Of a stretch of DNA of 64,000 bases, positions 12,452 through 23,534 are shown piece after piece. The notes under the pieces are model-generated. The model worked only from the letters and a program-made list of their open reading frames with translations. It was not told the DNA's origin and ran no database searches. Every line of letters begins with the position of its first letter. Within the stretch, counting starts at the first letter, position 1. Position numbers and translations under genes: made by a program. Origin of the DNA: Nannobrachium achirus. Lineage: Eukaryota; Chordata; Actinopteri; Myctophiformes; Myctophidae. The DNA lies in contig OY997641.1 of assembly GCA_963921795.1 (NCBI GenBank), positions 24,148,033-24,212,032 on the forward strand, written 5' to 3'.

Positions 12452-13453
12452 TAGGGCTGTCCTCGACTCGGGATTTTTTAAGTCGACTCGAGTCGAGGGG
12501 TTCATTCCGACGCGTCGACGGATCGTTTTATAGTCTACTTTGTGTATATATATAAAAAAAAAAAAAGTGTTGCTTTAAACGTCCACATCAACATAACACA
12601 ATAATACATTAAGATGAATTGAATACACGGTGATTTCGGTGTTTTCGGTGATATCGGTGCGCGAGCGTTATCTGCATAGCAATGTACAACACACCGTTAA
12701 AACAAATAAAACATCTCCACTGTTTAACTCTGCCCCGTCTCGGCAGCGCGCACTGCCGTGCAGTAGAGATGAGACATTCGCGAACGATTCCGCTCTCTTG
12801 AACGGCTCTTTTAAATGAACGATGGGATCCAGTCCGCAGTCGCGGGACACCGAGCACTGACAGAGTAATGAGTCGGTGTTGAGAACGGATTCATTTCAGA
12901 AACGGATCATAAACAGGTGGAGGCACAGCTCCCAGCTAGAGCCCTCAGTGTGGACATGTCATGGACGCAAACACAGCGAAACAAACATCATCATGGATTA
13001 CTTACAACACTGGAACAATTCAGAAGCACTTTAATTAGAAAATGAAACTAGTAGCCTACACTTGTGTATGTTAATTTGACTTTAGTAGATTGTTTAATTA
13101 CTTCGTGGACGTGCGTTTGTGCTGTGGCAGGTTATTTAATATGGGATTTTGACAGCGTGCTTCTCTTAACGGAACACCGTCCCGGCTCCGAATGTTTTAA
13201 CGAAGCGGCGGTTCTGGCCGTTCCGTCTCACTTTCACCCCTATGCTGGTGCGAGACAACTAAATAACTGTTCGCCAATTGCTACTTCTCTCAATTGGAAG
13301 TACATGACACCAGTCCAGCAGTGCACCGCAGTAGTAGGCTAACTGATGATATAAAAAAATATATATTTTCGACTCCTCGACTTAAACAATTGGCGTCGAT
13401 TCCCGGGGCTTAAAACGACGCGTCGATTCGTCGATTTTTAGAGGACAGGCCTA
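12452..13453. mobile_element. hAT-type non-autonomous element with 8-bp TSD
   Basis: The left end TAGGGCTGTCCTCGACTCG and right end ...GAGGACAGGCCTA form imperfect inverted termini. They are flanked by an exact 8-bp duplication GTACATAT at 12444-12451 and 13454-13461, the hAT signature length. Both ends carry TCGACTCG/GTCGA-rich subterminal repeats. The ~1-kb interior has no transposase-like frame. An A-rich run is at 12553-12565. Confidence 0.85.
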
Positions 13454-13603
13454 GTACATATTACTTTCAATTAAAATTATAATTCATATTACAATATAGT
13501 TTTCGTTAGTCACGCACGCACACACACACGCACACACACACAAACATGCATGCACAATGCTGTGTCATTATACTACTGCATAAATAGAGTAGTGTGTGTA
13601 TGT

Positions 13604-13738
13604 GTGAAGTAAAGTTGCACTGCTGTGTCTCATGATTGCTGTGTTGAACAGCTGTCTCTCTCCATATGCTCTGATTTCAAATTCAGATTTATTAAAAAGG
13701 CCAATTCATTTAGCAGCAAACCCAGTCAACAGACATGA
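13604..13738 (-). repeat. Dispersed repeat, inverted copy of 1185-1325
   Basis: Reverse-complement match to 1185-1325 over about 135 bp, as described there. Confidence 0.8.
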
Positions 13739-13744
13739 CATAGA

Positions 13745-14224
13745 GTTTGTGTCGAAGAGTCCTTGAGCAAGACTCTGAACCCCTAGTTGCTCCCGGTGAG
13801 CAGGTTGGTGCCTTGCATGGTTTTAATTTTTTTTAATATGGCCCCACGCCTTCGGGACTGTTTATCACAGTACATTTGCACATACGTGAAATTTGTTCTC
13901 TGCATTTTACCCATCCTATAACAACTAGGAGCAGTGAGCAGCCATATACGGCGCTCGGGGAGCAATTATGGGTTAAGGTCTTGCTCAGGGACGCATTGAC
14001 ACATTGCTGCCTGACCGGGAATCGAACCGGGGACAACCAGGGGAACTGGTTCCCCAGGCAGGCTCCCTAACCACTCAGCTATGGTCACCCATAGCTGAGT
14101 GGTTCCCTCCGCCATCGGTGTGTGAACGTGTGTGTGAATGCATGGGTGAATGTAATGCACAATCTATATACCGTAAAGCGCCTTGGATAAAGGCGCTATA
14201 TAAATGCACCATTTACCATTTACC
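13745..14224 (+). mobile_element. tRNA-SINE body split by a second SINE
   Basis: The 'GTGTCGAAGAGTCCTTGAGC ... GGTGCCTTGCATGG' half (13750-13820) and the 'CCTCCGCCATCGGTGTGTGA ... GCGCCTTGGATAAAGGCGCT' half (14104-14224) are contiguous in the copies at 19.9 and 23.6 kb. Here they are separated by about 280 bp containing another SINE. Confidence 0.8.
13838..14095 (-). mobile_element. Second tRNA-derived SINE, nested and reversed
   Basis: On the minus strand a tRNA-like head starts near 14095 (GGTGACCATAGCTGAGTGGT). Box B lies within the GGTTCGATTCCCGG-type stretch at about 14017-14032. The tail ends near 13838. It interrupts the forward SINE listed above, so it inserted later. Confidence 0.7.
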
Positions 14225-14255
14225 CATCATTATGTGGAAGTGTACCTGAAACAGT

Positions 14256-14735
14256 CAGTGGTGGAAAAAGTACTCAAAATGTTTATTTACTACTGTAAAA
14301 GTATAAATACTGAAATGTAGAAATACTCTGTTTAGTAGTAAAAGTCCGGAATTCAAAATATACTTGAGTAAAAGTACAAAAGTATTGGCATCAACTTGTA
14401 TTTAAATTACCAAAAGTAGAAAGTAAATGTCCCATTTCAAGTTTTCAAATGTATACAAATATTTGGAAAATAGCTGATCTAGAAGCTCGTCAAGCTTGTT
14501 GATCGGCTATTTTAAAATGGTAGAAATGTATACAGAGCTAAAGTTGTTAATGTATGTTTTGTAATGATAATCAAAATCTATAAAGTAACTAGTAACTAAA
14601 GTTGTCAAATAATTGTAGTGGAGTAAAAGTACAATATTTGCCTCTGAGATGTAATGGAGTAGAGGTAAAACTACTGGAAATTGGAAATACTCAAGTAAAG
14701 AACAAATAAATGTACTTAGTTACTTTACACCACTG
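14256..14735. mobile_element. hAT-type element (CAGTGGTG...CACCACTG family)
   Basis: The left end CAGTGGTGGAAAAAGTACT and right end AGTTACTTTACACCACTG are inverted termini. The interior is rich in AGTAAAAGTAC motifs and is non-coding. I see no clear 8-bp duplication. Related sequence lies at 46996-47281 and 61207 on. It carries an internal hairpin at 14467-14513. Confidence 0.75.
14467..14513. repeat. Hairpin module, copy 1 (within hAT element)
   Basis: The left arm AAAATAGCTGATCTAGAAGC pairs imperfectly with the right arm (TTGATCGGCTATTTT). This is a short, diverged member of the family described at 15932-16000. Confidence 0.7.
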
Positions 14736-15731
14736 GACACTTGACCCCTAACAGCAACCCACCATGTGCTCATCAAAACCATCTGCAAATCATCTGCTGG
14801 GTGAATGCAGAACACATATTTCCCCTGCCCTGGGTCTGTACAACATAATATTTCCCCTTACAATATTTGTGGCACAGCCCTTTACACAAATATATATTAT
14901 TACCAGTTCAGTCAGATCACACTCACAAATAGATTGAAAATATGTATTTTATAAAATGTAAATACCAGTGTAAATACTTCAGAATCAGAATCAACTTTAT
15001 TGTCACATCGCAGGTTTACAGGCGTAAAGAAGTGGGTGACATTTTCTTTCTGCGCTCTTCCTTTTTGTTATCGTGAGAGGAGAGAGGTAGAGTAAGGTAG
15101 AGGTAGAGTAAGAGCAGGAGAGAGAGAAAAGAAACATACAGGTATACTGTACATTGCCCACATAGTGTTGCATATGCATATGAACCTCTCGAGTCTGAAT
15201 TAGATCGCAGGCTTCAGTCATCCTTGTCAGTGTTCTCTCAACTTTTTCCACGCAACCCATTCTGTTATTGAGTTGAATTGTGTTTATCTGAAATGTTGGA
15301 TGGGAACCCACCTTTCAAGACGGGAAAACCTTTAGGTGTTCTAGCTGCTATGTACAGTATATAGTGCAGCAACATGTTTTTGTAATACATATTTGACGTT
15401 TTTTAGAAAACTTTTTTAGAGGGCATTTTTAGAATCTGTCTCAGTCGAAAAGTATTTCAAAACTAAAAATGTTTTAAACAAAAGCAAACAGTCATTTGTT
15501 AGGAGATGACAAACCCTCTCCTGCTCCACCCAGGATGTTTCCCTCACCATCAATGGCTCCATTGTCAGCCCCTCCAGCCTCCACTCAACCACTGTAACAC
15601 TGGGATCATCCTCGACCCCGCCCTCTCCTTCCTGCCTCATGTCAAAACAGTCTTATTTCACCTTCATGTTTCTTGTCTCTGACCCAGTCTGTCACTTACT
15701 GCTGCAGAAGCCCTCCCTCATGCTTTTAAAG
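14736..15731. other. No gene; repeat-tail sequence
   Basis: A fish repeat motif AATCAGAATCAACTTTATTG starts near 14984. No supported exon is present; the frames at 15003-15640 do not resemble known proteins. Confidence 0.45.
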
Positions 15732-16149
15732 CAGGGGTCTTCAACGTTCTCAGGCCAAGGACCCCTTAGCAGAGAGGGAGATACAGCAGGGACCCCATTG
15801 TATAACATTGAGTTGCAGATTTTCACACATTTAACCACTTAGATCGTCGATACTTAGTAAACTTGACCTTTCACTGTGTACTTGGTCTGCTCTTTTTTTT
15901 TTTTACCTCAAACACCAAACCTATTTGCCGGAAATAGCTGATCTACAAGCTCTCAACGCCTCGCAGCACGAGGCGTTGAGAGCTTGTAGATCTGCTATTT
16001 TTGGCTAAAGATCTCAGAATAGGGATGCGAGGATTCAAGTTGTTAATTTAAAATAATTATCCTACTGTATCACACAAAGATTTGGTGGCCCCCCGGTACT
16101 AACTCTGAGGACCCCCTAGGGGTCCCGGACCCCCTGTTGAAGACCCCTG
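15732..16149. mobile_element. hAT-type MITE with perfect 8-bp TSD
   Basis: The left end CAGGGGTCTTCAACGTTCTC and right end GTTGAAGACCCCTG are inverted termini. Both sides are flanked by TTTTAAAG (15724-15731 and 16150-16157). The element is 418 bp, has no ORF, and contains the longest hairpin module of the window. Confidence 0.92.
15932..16000. repeat. Hairpin module, copy 2 (near-perfect 32-bp arms)
   Basis: The left arm begins AAATAGCTGATCTACAAGCT and continues through CTCAACGCCTCG. The right arm is its complement with one mismatch, and the loop is CAGCA. The outer arm (AAATAGC.GATCTACAAGCTC) is shared with the other copies, while the inner arm differs from copy to copy yet stays largely self-complementary. 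Confidence 0.9.
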
Positions 16150-16182
16150 TTTTAAAGCATCCTTGAACACTACCCTCTATGG

Positions 16183-16723
16183 CAGTGGTTCTCAATGTGA
16201 GTCTGCATGGGCTTGGGGACCACCAGGGGACATTGAGGGGGTTCCAGAGGGTCCCCAGCTAAATGATTGATACTGTAGTTAGGAACTAAATGCACCCTTA
16301 CTGTAACTCAGAGAGTGTACAGTACAAATTCAACCGTTCCATTTCTACACAAATTGTGTCACATGGACAGTAAAGAAGGCAGGAGGAGTCTAGTTTACTA
16401 GGCTAACACTTTTTAGCCTGTGACCCAAAAGAGAGATTAGATATTTGCCCGGGACCCAAACTAGTGAAAACAGCAGATCTACAAGCTCACAAAATGTTGC
16501 TTTGCGCAGCGTTGTGATCTTGTAGATTGGTATTTTCACTACTTCTTAAACATTTGTTTTCTAATTCATGGAATTTCTTGGATTTTCTTTTATTTATTCA
16601 TGAAATTTTGCTTTTTTGGGGGGGCGAATAAGGTATTTTGAAAATGTTTTGAAATTGGGAACCATAAAAATGTGTCTGCGACCCACTTAATGAGTCCCGA
16701 CCCAGTGTTTGTGAACCGGTGGC
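16183..16723. mobile_element. hAT-like remnants, adjacent or nested
   Basis: CAGTGGTTCTCAATGTGAG at 16183 is a left end like that at 57046. A second unit from about 16395 ends with GTTTGTGAACCGGTG near 16723, an inverted hAT-type terminus. Boundaries between the two are uncertain and no TSD was found. Confidence 0.55.
16463..16540. repeat. Hairpin module, copy 3
   Basis: Arms AGTGAAAACAGCAGATCTAC... and ...TTGTAGATTGGTATTTTCACT pair over most of about 30 bp with a few mismatches. The inner part (CACAAAATGTTGC / GCAGCGTTGTG) also pairs imperfectly. Confidence 0.8.
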
Positions 16724-17300
16724 CTAATGCATATGAAACGGGGAAGTGCTACTCTAGCACTAACAAACTCCTCAATCAGTGTACAGAACTCTGCTTTCAA
16801 TCTGCTTCCAGCACACTGTCATGTCATGTCATGTCACATCACACCACACCACTCCTCCAGACCTCCACTGGCTCTTGTTCAAACACAATAAACTCACAAC
16901 AACCGTTCTCCATCTCCCTGACCTCCACCAAAGCCCCCCACATGCCTCAGCCAGGTCTGGTGATGATGCAAACCTCCTGTAAACCCCAGAACCTTTTCAG
17001 CTGTCTCCCCCATCTCTATGGAACACACTTCAAATCCATATTAAAGAGACCTAGTGTCATAATTCATAAAGGGAATTGTCATCATCATTATTAGGCTATT
17101 AATAAACATTCTGCTCCCTGTTGTTAAAATAACTGACAGGTAAGATTGTGAAAAGAATACCAGCTACTGCTGGGACAACTCCACTATATGTAGCTTGTTC
17201 TCATTGATGGTGAGACTGCGCCTCCCTGTGGCTGACTGAAGGAAATGAAGGCAGAGAGGACATTTGCACAGCCCAGAGGACACTGACATTGGTTTACCGG

Positions 17301-17468
17301 AGTGTTGAGTCAACAGCCATCGCCAGCTTTGTGGGTAGGGAGGCAGTCTGCTAACTACATTATTTTATTAACAAAATAGCTGCAAGTGTTGAGTCAACAG
17401 CCATCGCCAGCTTTGTGGGTAGGGAGGCAGTCTGCTAACTACATTATTTTATTAACAAAATAGCTGCA
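17301..17468 (+). repeat. 84-bp tandem duplication
   Basis: Copies at 17301-17384 and 17385-17468, each beginning AGTGTTGAGTCAACAGCCAT, appear identical. The unit contains TTTTATTAAC, giving an AATAAA on the minus strand. That could in principle serve the minus-strand Ig gene 0.8 kb upstream. Confidence 0.9.
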
Positions 17469-18231
17469 AGTACAAATATGAAATATAAAACATTTAAAAG
17501 GACATTATATGACATGAAACGGTATTTTTGAAGTATTTTAAATCCTTATCTTTGAAAAATATATAGCCTACTTCAGATCAATCCGAATCACTTTATGGTC
17601 AGGTGTGAAAGAGTGGGTGAAATTATGTTTGTGTGAGCCCTCAATATTGCGGTTACAAAAAAAGAGACAGAATAGGGAAGAGGTATTATAGAGAGGAAAA
17701 GAACACAACACACAGCAGGTCAATAACAGGAAATACACAGACTAATCATATATACAAAGTCCAATATACATAAGGTGCATGATTTAAAAAAAAAATATAT
17801 ACAATAGCACTGGAAGGCAGAAATGCTTCTGGTGCAGGTGGATAACATATCCAGCATAAAAATAGCAGCAGGTACGCAATCACAGTTTTTGTACAGCTGC
17901 AAGTTCATAAACATGTTGAACCTCAGCATTAAGTAATTAACCCACTCTGTCAGACTCCACTGTTTAGAGACGATGGCAACAACAGTGAGCAAGGTCTGCC
18001 ATCTAGGGCTATTCCAGTGTATTTGAAACAGTTTGTTTGTACAGTGCATGGATGAAATCAACCCTCTCCGCTTGATGGCAGTATTGTACAGCAAAGCTCA
18101 TTCAGTAGCTCAAATAAAAACCCCACATTGCAATAAACATGGCTGAAGTTCCACTCCCCATGAGAAGATTGTAGCCTCATTGGCTTTAGTTTCGTGTTTT
18201 GACTTGTGTCTTCCCCGGAGCTGTGTAATTC
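17469..18231. other. Downstream flank of the Ig gene; repeat-derived, no exon seen
   Basis: A copy of the fish repeat beginning 'AATCCGAATCACTTTATGG' starts near 17580 and extends several hundred bases. No further minus-strand exon with an Ig or cytoplasmic-tail signature was recognised. Confidence 0.4.
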
Positions 18232-18617
18232 TTAAGTGATGGATTTAACCACAACGAGTCCCACCATGATAGGGATCCACAGCAGTTTGTCCGCCAGTGT
18301 GGGTGATGAATCTGCTGGGTCAGGGGCCACTTGGGTTTGGGACACTTGAATAATTTCGGTGGTGAGATAGGTCCTTGTGCCAGGTATCCACAGTGAGCAA
18401 TTGACAGGCTGATGTGTTTCGTGGATTTCCAGTGTACTCTTGATGGTAAACAGCCTGTTCTGGTCCTCCTCTGTGTCTGTGGTGGCATGGTGTGTCAGGT
18501 TGGCAGTGCCCTGGAACCAGTGGACGGTACCCAAGGGGTAAATACCGTAGAAGCGACACTCTAGCTGAGACTTGCTGTTGGAGCGCGTGACCTCGTGGTT
18601 GGAATTTTCAAAGCATT
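18232..18617 (-). CDS. Ig gene exon: second Ig domain and C-terminal anchor
   Basis: The acceptor is ...cccgattcttccag just upstream of 18617. The exon opens at codon phase 1 (completing a Glu codon) and starts with the Cys-containing ECFENSN. It ends at TAA 18234-18232. An alternative weak donor inside the hydrophobic stretch cannot be excluded, which would extend the protein. Confidence 0.75.
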
Positions 18618-21354
18618 CTGGAAGAATCGGGGAAGGGTTTAGAAAGAGAGATGATACAAGACAGTAATATGTTACTGCAATTTTGGTAACCATATGGTTT
18701 TCTGTGAATAGTGGGGACCTGATGATCTGTCTTGTGATGTTTTGTATTATATAGTTTTGTGTTGTTTTTTGTGTTGAACAGACTTGTGAAGACAAATTTC
18801 CCTTCGGGGACAATAAAGATTATTATTATTGCACTTGTGCTTGTATTAAGGCAAGCACAAGCAGGCAGGCAGCAATAATGCTTCTTGCTTGTGTAACCTT
18901 GTAATAACCTTGTTTGCTACTTCAAGAAAACTCAAACACAAATTAATCTAAACAAGAGAGTTATCTAACTGCACTTGAAGGCTTTCAACTCCAGAGATGA
19001 TTATGTATTTTCTAAAAAAATGTAAGTGAGTATGCTCACCTTGCAGTGTTATGTTGGCTTTGTCATTACGTATTCCAAGCCTGGAGCGCAATTTGCAGGT
19101 GTATTGTCCTTGACTGTCCGGCATCATGTTCAGGAGAGTCATGGTCAGCCTGTGTCCAGTTTCAGATCCTGTACTTTCACACTTGACCCCGGGGCCTTCG
19201 TGAAGTGGTTCGCCATTTTCAAATTTACACAACTCTGTCACTGTATTCACCCAGGACATTTCTTTGATTCCGAGTTCACTGTCTGAGCTGGCATCACACG
19301 TCAGAGTTACAGGTTTACCGCACTGAGCCAGAACCTCAGGACTGGTCTGAAGCTGCACCTGTCTTGTGCCAGCAGCACGGCCACTGATCATTGTACCATT
19401 GGAAGGACTGGTGCCTGATGAGAGACAGAGAGAGAAACCTCAGTATAGTAAATACAATGTCTGTATTACAATTCTTGGTTCGTTTACTTTGATAGATGGA
19501 GCATCATTGGCCAATGCTGTTTGTTTTTGTTTTTTTCATTGATATTTGTATTAGATGTTTAGGTGCTAATGCTGTTTTCATGATTCTTGTTTCCTCTCTG
19601 GTAACACTTTAGAATAACTATACCAGATAAATAGTCAATGGATCGTTCACAAACTGTTAGTTAATGAGTTATTAAATGTTTGTTAATAGTTGTTCATAAT
19701 CATAAAAAAATATACCTTATAAATAATGTATATACTAGTGTAGATCATGAACAAGCTATTAGAACATGTTAAGTTGATTAATAACTGCAAGTAAACCTTC
19801 TCTGTTGCCAAATCCGATACTATTCCACAATCATCAGTACTGGAAAAGGCAACACCAGAGCCTATCTACTCAGCCTGTCACCTACTGAAACCACACACAA
19901 TAGGGGCAGTTCCCGAAAGGTTCCCAGTTCGATCCTGGGCTCCCCCAGAGTTAGTGTCGAAGAGTCCTTGAGCAAGACTCTGAACCCCTAGTTGCTCCCG
20001 GTGAGCAGGTTGGTGCCTTGCATGGTTTCCTACGCCATCGGTGTATGAATGTTTGTGTGAAATCTGTGAATGGGTGAATGTAATGCAAAATCTATGTAAA
20101 GGCAAGCGCCTTGGATAAAGGTGCTAGGCCTACTGTATATACAGGTAAATGCACCATTTACCATTAATTTACCATTTACACACACCCTCTCTGCACTGGT
20201 ATGACGGTGTGCATTATAACTAAGTCTAACCCGAACCTCAAAGGGTTGTTTAACTTCTGGTGTCATTTTAACATCTACTGTACTGTACTTAGACTTATTC
20301 TTTTCATTTTTAAGTTGCTTGATTCAGTATTTAGATATTAATCAGACACAGCAACCTATATAAAGACTGGTTCTGGTGACATATTGTCAATTGCCCTTTT
20401 CAATAATTGTATTTGTATTGTATTTTTTTTATATAGAAAGTAAGGACAATATCAATCACGAGAACGAGAACAATCACAAAGTCCAACATTGTTCAAATGG
20501 AGCTTGAAGTTCGATGGGTTTAATGGAAGGGGGCGTGTCTAATGAATATCAAATTTCAAAATATCGAACCAAGCAACTTCAAAACTGTATTTTTGCACAC
20601 AAAAGCCAGAGTGGACGTTAAAATGACCCCAGAAGTGTTTTACGGGGAAATACCCTTTTAACCCAAAGAACTATGCCTAACCCTACAGACAGCCACCCAG
20701 CACTTTCCCTGTGGCACTACTATAATGGTGTTAGAATACATGGTAGGAGGAGTTGGCAGAAGAGATGGTTTTCTTGTACTGAACAACTATTTACAAATAC
20801 AAAACGTAAGTCATCATTAGTAAGTACTGTAGTATAAATAGTAGTTTGTGAATGATATTTAATTTTTTTTGCATAGTATTGTTGTATATTTGTCTGTCAC
20901 AATGAAATAAGTACAATGTAAACAAGCTATAGTGCTTTCTTGGCTTTAAAACCTATTAGTAGACCTTGTATCTGAACTGTACTGTCTTGTGCTTTTCCTA
21001 TGAGAACTGCAATAAAGTATTCAATGAAAAAGAAGGTGTACCTCTTACGGAGGACAAGACACAACATGAGTTTCTTTTCCGCCACGCGGCATTGCACATG
21101 GTTGAGCACACCTTCTTTTCCCCACTGAAACAACAATAGAATCTACAAGATGCTGTCAACTATGGTTTGTTGGACTGCACATTTTTCACATTTTGTCCTT
21201 TCTGTCCATACATTCCTCCTCGTCTGATCATAAAGTGACACTCACCATAAATGTCGGTGCTGCTAACTAGTGAAGCCAGCCAGATGACGGACACACAGCC
21301 ATGGATAAGCTCTGTTCTCACGACCCAGGACAAACTCAGTCCTCTGGTCTGTAT
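18232..21354 (-). CDS. Two-Ig-domain cell-surface protein gene (family not assigned; 5' exon missing)
   Basis: Three exons join in a consistent frame: 21354-21246 (hydrophobic signal-like end), 19414-19040 (first Ig domain) and 18617-18232 (second Ig domain, C-terminal hydrophobic tail, TAA stop). Splice phases are 1 and 1, with gtgag donors and cag acceptors. Domain 1 has the Ig cysteine pair (VTLTC ... DSQGQYTC) and a tryptophan after the first cysteine. Domain 2 has QLEC ... HWFQG ... VNCSLW. N-glycosylation sequons NGT, NIT, NLT and NCS point to an extracellular protein. The protein ends about five residues after a short hydrophobic stretch (LLWIPIMVGLVVV), which suggests a GPI signal or a tail-less anchor. 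The layout resembles B7/CD200-like receptors or ligands, but no specific orthologue is recognised. No in-frame ATG exists in the most upstream exon found, so another 5' exon is required. Confidence 0.75.
18741..18840 (+). repeat. LINE/SINE 3'-tail-like sequence in Ig intron
   Basis: The text AATTTCCCTTCGGGGACAAT followed by AAAG(ATT)n resembles the 3' ends of fish CR1/L2-like families. It lies in the intron between the two Ig exons. Confidence 0.5.
19040..19414 (-). CDS. Ig gene exon: first Ig domain
   Basis: 375 bp, acceptor ...gtctctcatcag and donor CTGCAAG|gtgagc. It encodes a V-like domain with cysteines about 76 residues apart, the D-x-G-x-Y-x-C motif, and extra cysteines between them (ELCKFENG, GVKCEST). 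The tract before the domain carries an N-glycosylation site (NGT). Confidence 0.8.
19903..20170 (+). mobile_element. tRNA-derived SINE, 5'-truncated, in Ig gene intron
   Basis: It matches the 23535-23820 copy from GTTCCCAGTTCGATCC (box B) through AGAGTCCTTGAGCAAGACTC to GCGCCTTGGATAAAGG. Box A is lost. Confidence 0.85.
20235..20665. mobile_element. Probable MITE in Ig gene intron
   Basis: The left segment (20238-20273, AAAGGGTTGTTTAACTTCTG and on) and the right segment (reverse complement of about 20617-20662) share CTTCTGG.GTCATTTTAAC as inverted termini. The two ends differ by a small insertion. No ORF; target duplication unclear. Confidence 0.6.
21246..21354 (-). CDS. Ig gene exon: signal-peptide end (candidate)
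   Basis: A 109-bp exon between a tttag acceptor and a G|gtgag donor. It encodes a hydrophobic CVSVIWLASLVSS stretch like a signal-peptide core, and its phase matches the next exon. The frame closes with a stop just upstream of the acceptor, so the initiator ATG must be in an earlier, unidentified exon. Confidence 0.55.
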
Positions 21355-23289
21355 CTAAAGGAATATTTGATAAGATAAGATGTTTATTGTTATTGTAATC
21401 AGAATACAACCACATTGACACTATTTATCACTTTAAACATAAAAGTAACAATAAAATCAAAGGCAAAACATTAAGATTTCGACACAACAATGTGTTCCAA
21501 TTTTGTTTGTACTGTACCATAGTGTCCTCTTAATCCAATGCTGATAGATTTGTCTTGTAGTCCAGTTAGAGACCTATCTCAGTAGAGTGAACACATGTAA
21601 ACTTCAAGTATGTATAAGTAGGAAGATGATCGTGCATGCAAGAGAACCTGACTACAAATGAAGGGTTACATAGGTTACTTCAGGTAGGGTTTCAGTGTTT
21701 TCATCTAACATGCATGGACATGTCATGTCATGTGAGGTACTCTGGAATGAGTAAGGAACAATGAACAGTGCCGGAGGAATGCAGTTTACCGAAAGTCTTG
21801 AGAAATCCGGGAAAGTTAAGGAAAGGATAGTTTATTTGTGTAGCACATTTCAACCCAAATTTTTGTTTAGATTTTTACAGAGCCCTGAGGGTACACAGGT
21901 GCAATAGGTGTCAAAATGGGCAGGATTTCAGGTGGTCTACCAATTCTGTTCTGTTCTTTCGTCACACAAGTACTAGCTGCATCATCTTGACTGCTCAGTC
22001 GCTCACAAAGTGTAGCCTTGGGGAGAAACTTGATATCTTAGGGTGAGCTTTGATCAGCATGCATCTTTATGTGTGTAGGATTTGTCGTTTCCAGAAAAGA
22101 ACATAATTATGTGACATTAGTGGTGTCTTTTCTTTCTTTTAATTATTATATAAATTAATTATTAATTCTTTCTTTCTTTCTTTCTTGCACATGCACATGC
22201 ACATGCACATGCACGCATGCTGTGTGTGTGGTAGCTTTCCTCTAATGACATTGTGGGGAAATAATACATGTGGCTATTAACACATAGCAGTTTCCATGGC
22301 TGTGACAGGAATTCAAGGTATCCCACTTGGTAACGTTGTAGTGGAGATTGTGAGCCCCAGGTAGGACCCAATTTGGTGGTGCAGAGGTTGCATTTGTGGG
22401 GAAAATACAATATGTAGTTCCACATTCTTTCTGCAGTTAAACCAGTAGAACTGGGCCCAAAGTCATTAAACAGCCTTGGAGACCCTTTGGGGGGCTGTGG
22501 TTATTTCACTGTCCCTGTTGCTTAAAGCTGTGCAGTCGACCTGGAGAGCCACTACCTTGGTGCCCCCATGCTACCCATTTCTCCAGGCGTTTGTTGCAAA
22601 TAACCTTCACCTGCTTCCCCTAGTAGAAGGAAAAAAATGTACTGTATGTTCTTTTCTCTGGCTTATTTTTTGAAGATGGAGGTTAATGTAGTCATTTTAT
22701 GAAGACAAACCAAAGACCAGACTGTTGTGACATTTTAAACATCTTAATAAGTTATTCTCCTTCATACCTGTATTATAGTGGTTATTATTTATAAGGAAAC
22801 AAACATCAGTACAGGTTGGTTTATGTTATTTTACTGATATGATAATGCATGCACTCTCAATCTCAACAGGGCCATCTCACATACAAGCTCTATTAAAGAT
22901 AGTGTCGGATGACTGCCTGCCTGACCTGAATAATGCTGTTTGATGTAGCCTATTTGGCTGTGCCGTGGGAAAAAACACACAGGGAATAATGTTTTGCAAT
23001 GGTGTCTGTTACTGAAAATTGTAGCACCGTTAATATCTTTCAAAATGACTCCTCCTTGTCCAACGAGACAGCTGGTAGACCACATACGGACAGTTACACA
23101 AAACGCTGTGGCTGGCAATTGAATTAGTCATTCCTATCACCTGCAATTCTCAGTAAGAGATTCAGACTTAGAAACCTTCCATCTCTTATCTTAGTGTATG
23201 TTCAATGTCCAACTGTGTACTGTGTTCTGTTTTTGGATATCTCTAGGGCGGTGTGATGTCCTTGGGCAACGACGGCCATTGGGAACATG

Positions 23290-23290
<1 letters not shown>
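21355..23290. other. No gene recognised; short microsatellites
   Basis: This stretch holds (TTTC)n at 22167-22186, (ACATGC)n at 22188-22214 and a SINE-tail-like 'AGTTTATTTGTGTAGCACAT' near 21830. A first exon of the Ig gene would be expected somewhere here but is not recognisable. Confidence 0.4.

Positions 23291-23381
<91 letters not shown>
23291..23381 (+). repeat. (GT)n microsatellite
   Basis: About 45 GT dinucleotides. Confidence 0.96.
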
Positions 23382-23456
23382 TATTCCTTAAATGTGCTGT
23401 ACAGGGATTCATAGTGTGGTGCAATCCTATACATTAATCATACCATCTATTGGTAG

Positions 23457-23534
23457 ATGGTAAATGGTGCATTTATATAGTGCATTTATCCAAAGAGCTT
23501 TACAATATGCATTACATTCTCCCATTCATACACA
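23457..23534 (-). mobile_element. SINE tail fragment in opposite orientation
   Basis: The reverse complement of 23457-23534 matches the 3' tail (CGCTATATAAATGCACCATT) of the SINE that follows immediately, so the two copies lie head to head. Confidence 0.75.

Noticed and set aside
12609..12857. Open frames at 12.6-12.86 kb
   Set aside because: They lie inside the non-coding interior of the 12452-13453 hAT element and show no transposase motifs.
13966..14249. Frames containing tRNA-like or SINE sequence at 13.8-14.2, 19.9-20.1 and 23.5-23.8 kb
   Set aside because: They lie wholly inside tRNA-derived SINEs.
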